Assembly (NCBI GenBank): GCA_039654915.1
Contig: CM077593.1
Coordinates: 119,467,413-119,531,412 of the forward strand
Direction: 5' to 3'
DNA: 64,000 bases
From: Aquilaria yunnanensis
Taxonomy: Eukaryota; Streptophyta; Magnoliopsida; Malvales; Thymelaeaceae
The translations under genes were made by a program, and so were the position numbers. The notes under the pieces are model-generated. The model was not told the DNA's origin and did not search any database. It worked only from the letters and a program-made list of their open reading frames with translations. Shown piece by piece: positions 60,386 to 64,000 of this stretch (positions are counted from its first letter, which is position 1; each line of letters starts with the position of its first letter).

Positions 60386-62166
60386 ATGAAGAAGAGAAGA
60401 GAAATGGAAAAGAGGCCAGAGTCAGAGATAAAGTCAGCCATTGAAGAACTCTCATTGCTGGCCAAGCTCAAGAAGCCAAGTGAAAAATTTGAAGATGCCC
60501 ATATTCCAACCAGGCCTTTCCTCCATCTCTGCAACTTAATGCTCCAAGTTCTTGGTCTGTCGATTTGATCCACCAACTGCCTCTAATACTCTTCTTATGT
60601 TTGTTGCACTCTTACCATCCAGTTCTCAACCTCTGGGGCTTTGATTTTGTTATGCTGCAGATAAGATTGGCCCAACAATGGCCGTTCTCAGACAAGACAT
60701 CCATCAAAATATCCAGGTAAAGTGAAAAGGCGTTCGAACCCCAAAAAAACTACTCTATTTCAGAAGCATCTAGTCAATTTGCTCTGCACCCTCCATTTTT
60801 TTTCATGACAAAAGCACCCCTCATCTTGTCACTTTCATGGGGTTAGAGAGACTAGTGGACATGTATTTTCATGTATGGACAAACTATCCTATTCTTGGTT
60901 ATGGTACACTGATGGGATTTGCTCTCTGTTTTCCTTTTTGTTGCAGAGACTGGAAATGGTCTGTGCATCTGATCCTTCAAGGTACCTTAGTTTGGTGGAC
61001 ATCTTGAGAAAAGAGGACAGTGAAGGCATCACAAGAACAAGCACCAGCTGTAGCAGATCCTTTCTCTGGCTCACACGGTAAACAGACCTCTACACAGTTG
61101 CCTATTAACTAAAGATTTCCCGGCCCAATCTTAGCCAACCGCGACTCTATTCTATTATATATTCCAAGAAGGAGAAAGTACATTTATCTCCCTAACCTTT
61201 TTCAAGAATACCTTTTTTTCCTCTCTATAGTCTTAAATGGTACAAACGTAATGTACATGTTATTGGGAGGTAAGTGGAAGCCTTGAACTTTAGGGGATTA
61301 AAAGAAGTCTCTATAGAAAATGAGGGTGATAAGTTTTCTTTTTTCCTCTGCCCTGTTTGCCTTTTTATACTATCTGTTTGAAGGTGTGTGATCTTGCATT
61401 GGTCTATATGTCCTACTTCAAGAAACTAGGAGCTAGAGCCCAAAGGACAATGTAACAGTACTTGTCAACTTTAACAGATGTTCTTAAAAAAAGCAGCAAA
61501 AAAAAAAAAGGAAAGAAAGAAATACAAGAAACCTACAACAACAACAACAACAACAACAAAAACAGAGAGAATAAAACAATGAATTTTCTGAGGTTAGTGA
61601 GCTGATTTATAAAAAAACATCAGCTTTTATGAAGATGAGATAAACCTATTTGTTTGTTTAGGTCATTGGATTTTACAGTGGCGTTGTTGCAAAGACTGGT
61701 AAAGGAGCCAGGAGAGCACATGGAACACATAGTTGAAGAAGCCTACAATGCTACATTGAAGCCATATCATGGATGGATTTCATTAGCTGCTTACAAGGTG
61801 ACAGTAGAATGCTCATTCTTAAGCCCACCTCCCATTGTGAAAAACTTTCTTCCAGTCATTTCATGTCCATACTCTAGGACTAGGACTAACACGTTCCCTG
61901 TTCAGATCGCGCTAAAACTACTTCCAGATAGCAAAACCTTCGAGTATCTTATCATGGTGAAAGACGGAAACTATGAGAACCTTAAGGAAGATGTCCATAC
62001 CTATGTTTCCTTACTTTCGCCTGTGCTAGAAGACATCCACTGTATTCTGGTGAGGACGTTTTCCCGCACACATCTGTAGCTTGTCTGTGTTTCCAGGTCT
62101 AATAATATCTCCTCTCTTGATCTTTTGCAGAGGTCTTATCGCTTGGATAAATTAAAGTCCACCTAA
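60386..62166 (+). CDS. Glycolipid transfer protein (GLTP2/GLTP3-like)
   Basis: A complete six-exon gene of 223 residues: 60386-60554, 60661-60716, 60947-61077, 61662-61797, 61906-62049 and 62131-62166. All joins are in phase and GT-AG. It encodes a GLTP-fold, all-helical cytosolic protein that binds and moves glycolipids between membranes. The headgroup-recognition residues of the family are present as Asp69, Asn73, Trp116 (LWLTR) and His155 (PYHGW). The position of human Lys55 is Arg76, a conservative change. A basic N-terminal MKKRREMEKR and SAIEELSLL segment precedes the core, as in Arabidopsis GLTP2/3 (from memory). Intron 4 (61798-61905) is exactly 108 bases, keeps frame and has no stop, so its retention would add 36 residues between Lys164 and Ile165. 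An (ACA)n run lies in intron 3. The start is the first ATG of the open frame. Confidence 0.93.
61535..61559 (+). repeat. (ACA)n microsatellite in GLTP intron 3
   Basis: About eight trinucleotide units, close to the 3' side of the intron. Confidence 0.92.
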
Positions 62167-62957
62167 ATGCTGTCTGGATGGGTTGGAAGGGAAGAAGGAA
62201 TTGATGCACCGAGCTGAGGATTTACAAGCTCTGGAATTTCTGCCTGTGAAGTCACACCAACTATATCTCTTTTTGTGTAAATGTGAATTTGTAAATATGC
62301 CTGATGTAGATAAAGCTAAAAGGGTCATGACTTATGACAAAGCGGAGGGAGTGGGGGACTAGGGAGTGTCTGACACCCCTAAAATTCTTGCAAATTATGT
62401 ATATTACCTGTGCATATGTAAAGATAAAGCTAGAAAAACCTCTTATTTCTACTGTAGTCTCTTTAGTTTTTTAATATTTTTAAAATGACATCCGACCCTC
62501 TTCACTTAAAATCTTAGCTCCAACCCTGTAGGTAGAGCATTCCATATGTTATGGAAACGATTGTAGCAGCTTAGGGTAGTAGTCAGGACCTTAGTGGCAA
62601 GGGGGCTGTGTATTTTGCTTATTTCAAATGAAACAGAACAAACAACCGCACAGCTGTCATTTGGAACTCAGAGCGCTCTTCTATTAAAAGAATTAGTATA
62701 AAAAGACAACTCCTTTTTTACCTATGTCCAAATTATCCTAAAGTTTTGGAGGATGTAATTGTGGATTTTTGTTAAATGGGGGCACAGCGGTATGTCCAAC
62801 AAACTCTGAGGGGATTTTCTGCAGTTTCAAACAATGATTATTTTTCAACAAATCCGTTTGATGGTTAGTGATGGTTAGCTAGAAAGATTTTCGAAGAAAC
62901 GACTTTTCAACGGAGAAGGCGTCGAGGGCAAAACAGTCTGCTCGTTAAATTGCAAAA
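62167..62957. other. GLTP 3' region and spacer
   Basis: The 3' UTR of the GLTP gene probably occupies the first 150-300 bases. No other gene is recognised. Confidence 0.5.
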
Positions 62958-62983
62958 TTTAGGGTTTTGTGGTTATATATACA
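62958..62983 (+). promoter_or_regulatory. Putative promoter: telo-box plus TATA box
   Basis: TTTAGGGTTT (62958-62967), the complement of the plant telo-box AAACCCTAAA, is followed at once by GGTTATATATACAGGG with a TATA box at about 62973-62981. This pairing is typical of promoters of growth-related and ribosomal genes. A leader-like sequence follows. Confidence 0.55.
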
Positions 62984-63250
62984 GGGACAGAGGAGGCTGG
63001 GTGGGCAGCCATAAATCTCCTGCTCTCCGCTGTGCTCACTTCGGTCTTCGAATTGTAATCAGCGGTTCCGTCTGATTTGGTTGTTCAAAAGAATTTTTAG
63101 CCTTTTGCTTGCTTGTTTAGGATTTGGGAGCGATGAGGAGGAATTGGAGATAAGTCATGCACCACTCTGAGGAGTTTTTATGTGCTGAGAAATTTCTCTA
63201 CACCCATTTTGCTCTCTGAGCTCCCTCAACAAAGGTTTTTCTTTTCTTTT

Positions 63251-63328
63251 ATGGGTTTTTCAAATAAGAAAAAAGATGAAGAGGAGCCAGATGATGTGAT
63301 CTTCGATTACAAGAAGATCGAACCATGA
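63251..63328 (+). CDS. Short reading frame of 25 codons, unidentified, possibly a truncated first exon
   Basis: The frame reads MGFSNKKKDEEEPDDVIF and then seven more residues to a TGA. It is charged and lysine/glutamate-rich, like the start of a nuclear or ribosome-associated protein, but it is not recognised. Short upstream ATG frames occur at 63134 and 63151. It lies about 270 bases after the telo-box/TATA pair, and a family D MITE begins about 90 bases after its stop. It could be a genuine small peptide, a first exon whose continuation is lost, or chance. Confidence 0.3.
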   Translation: MGFSNKKKDEEEPDDVIFDYKKIEP

Positions 63329-63419
63329 TGCGGACCGTACAGCCTTTTTCGCTTCTGGGGATAAACCTTTGGTTTCTGATGGTTCCTCGCTCTCTGATCT
63401 TTTTTTCGCTAATATTTAC

Positions 63420-63600
63420 GACCAGTCCATTTTAACTTAAATAAATTAATTTAACTTAAATCAATTGATATGAAAATTGCTTATTTTTATTTTAATTTAA
63501 AATTATTTTTAATTAAAAATTAAAACTATGTAATTGTAATAATTCATTAAAAGTATTGTTTTTGCGGTCTAACTGGTTTAAAAAATTAAAAATTAAAAAT
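63420..63600. mobile_element. MITE family D copy 4, partial
   Basis: The left end CCATTTTAACTTAAATAAATT and the TTATTTTTATTTTAATTT core match family D, but the right inverted end is missing and gives way to AAAATTAAAAATT repeats. Confidence 0.6.
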
Positions 63601-63604
63601 TAAA

Positions 63605-63632
63605 AGAGAGAGAGAGAGAGAGAGGGAGAGAG
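63605..63632. repeat. (GA)n microsatellite
   Basis: An AG run with one GGG interruption. The remaining DNA to the end of the window holds no recognised gene. Confidence 0.92.
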
Positions 63633-64000
63633 TAAGAAACCCGGTTGGGTTACAATTGAAGCAGTAAGTGAACCGCCTGGAATTGTTGACTTCTTGTCCG
63701 AGACACATGGGTGAGGAATTGAACATATAGTGAAGCGATTGCGGCTAGCTAATAATATTAGCAAGTACTATCATTCACTAGAAGCCGAAAAGATCTAATC
63801 TAACTTAAGAGGAGCTTGAAAGTCATTATTTAATTTAAGAAGAAGGCGATTTTCACCTTTTAAAATACATTGGAATGTAGTTCATCAGGATCGTCTAGAG
63901 GTCTTTCAATTACGGGATCACACAAATAGAGTGCAAGCAATTGAATTGCAATCGCAAACAAGATGAGAAGAAAACAATACTGGACCCTTTGCTTCCACCT

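Noticed and set aside
1..64000. CRISPR arrays, operons, prophage or bacterial features
   Set aside because: All tandem arrays lack uniform spacers, and the genes have spliceosomal introns; this is plant nuclear DNA.

Overview
Nuclear DNA of a flowering plant, most likely a eudicot. The evidence is split genes with GT-AG and GC-AG introns, a plant-specific Dof zinc-finger gene, a KORRIGAN-type membrane cellulase, a plant GLTP-family gene, and very AT-rich intergenic DNA full of plant-type CACTA, Mutator-like, hAT and L1 elements. The species cannot be named from the sequence.

Five protein genes can be supported. (1) The 3' end of an ABCG half-transporter gene (3-1199, +). (2) A single-exon Dof transcription factor (23793-24545, +). 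(3) A complete six-exon GH9 class A membrane-anchored endoglucanase of the KOR2/KOR3 type (29806-32038, -), in which the catalytic DAGD motif reads DSGN. (4) A thioredoxin-fold chloroplast-type protein gene (33057-35594, -), in which one internal exon could not be found. (5) A complete six-exon glycolipid-transfer-protein (GLTP2/3-like) gene (60386-62166, +). Genes 2, 4 and 5 look like the Arabidopsis chromosome 1 neighbours DOF1.2, a thioredoxin-superfamily gene and GLTP2 (recalled, not searched). If so, this is a conserved block inflated by about 25 kb of transposons between genes 4 and 5. A pectate lyase relic (about 19.87-20.16 kb), a decayed L1-type LINE ORF2 (about 48.41-50.45 kb) and a possible promoter with an orphan short reading frame (about 62.96-63.33 kb) complete the coding picture.

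The rest is mostly repeats, and several elements can be delimited by terminal inverted repeats and target-site duplications (TSDs). There are foldback Mutator-like families with 9-12-bp TSDs: a 574-580-bp family at 4799, 6889 and 18944; an 872-bp family at 7100 (nested in the copy at 6889) and 35846; a 2.47-kb giant inverted repeat at 36728; a 2.1-kb element at 26685; a 1.46-kb element at 58480; and a 1.8-kb element at 55396. There is a CACTA element at 13025 with a second CACTA nested in it at 13163, a hAT-like element at 44660, and a roughly 340-bp family sharing TTTTAACTTAAGTCAACTTAA-like ends near 11.9, 41.0, 54.6 and 63.4 kb. Arrays of degenerate tandem repeats occur at 22.4-22.9, 51.4-53.2 and 56.1-56.75 kb.

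The genes do not form one pathway. They are an ordinary plant gene neighbourhood: transport, transcription, cell wall, redox and lipid transfer. The unusual features are the altered GH9 catalytic motif, three GC-AG introns in two genes, the missing thioredoxin exon, and a readable history of ordered and nested transposon insertions.
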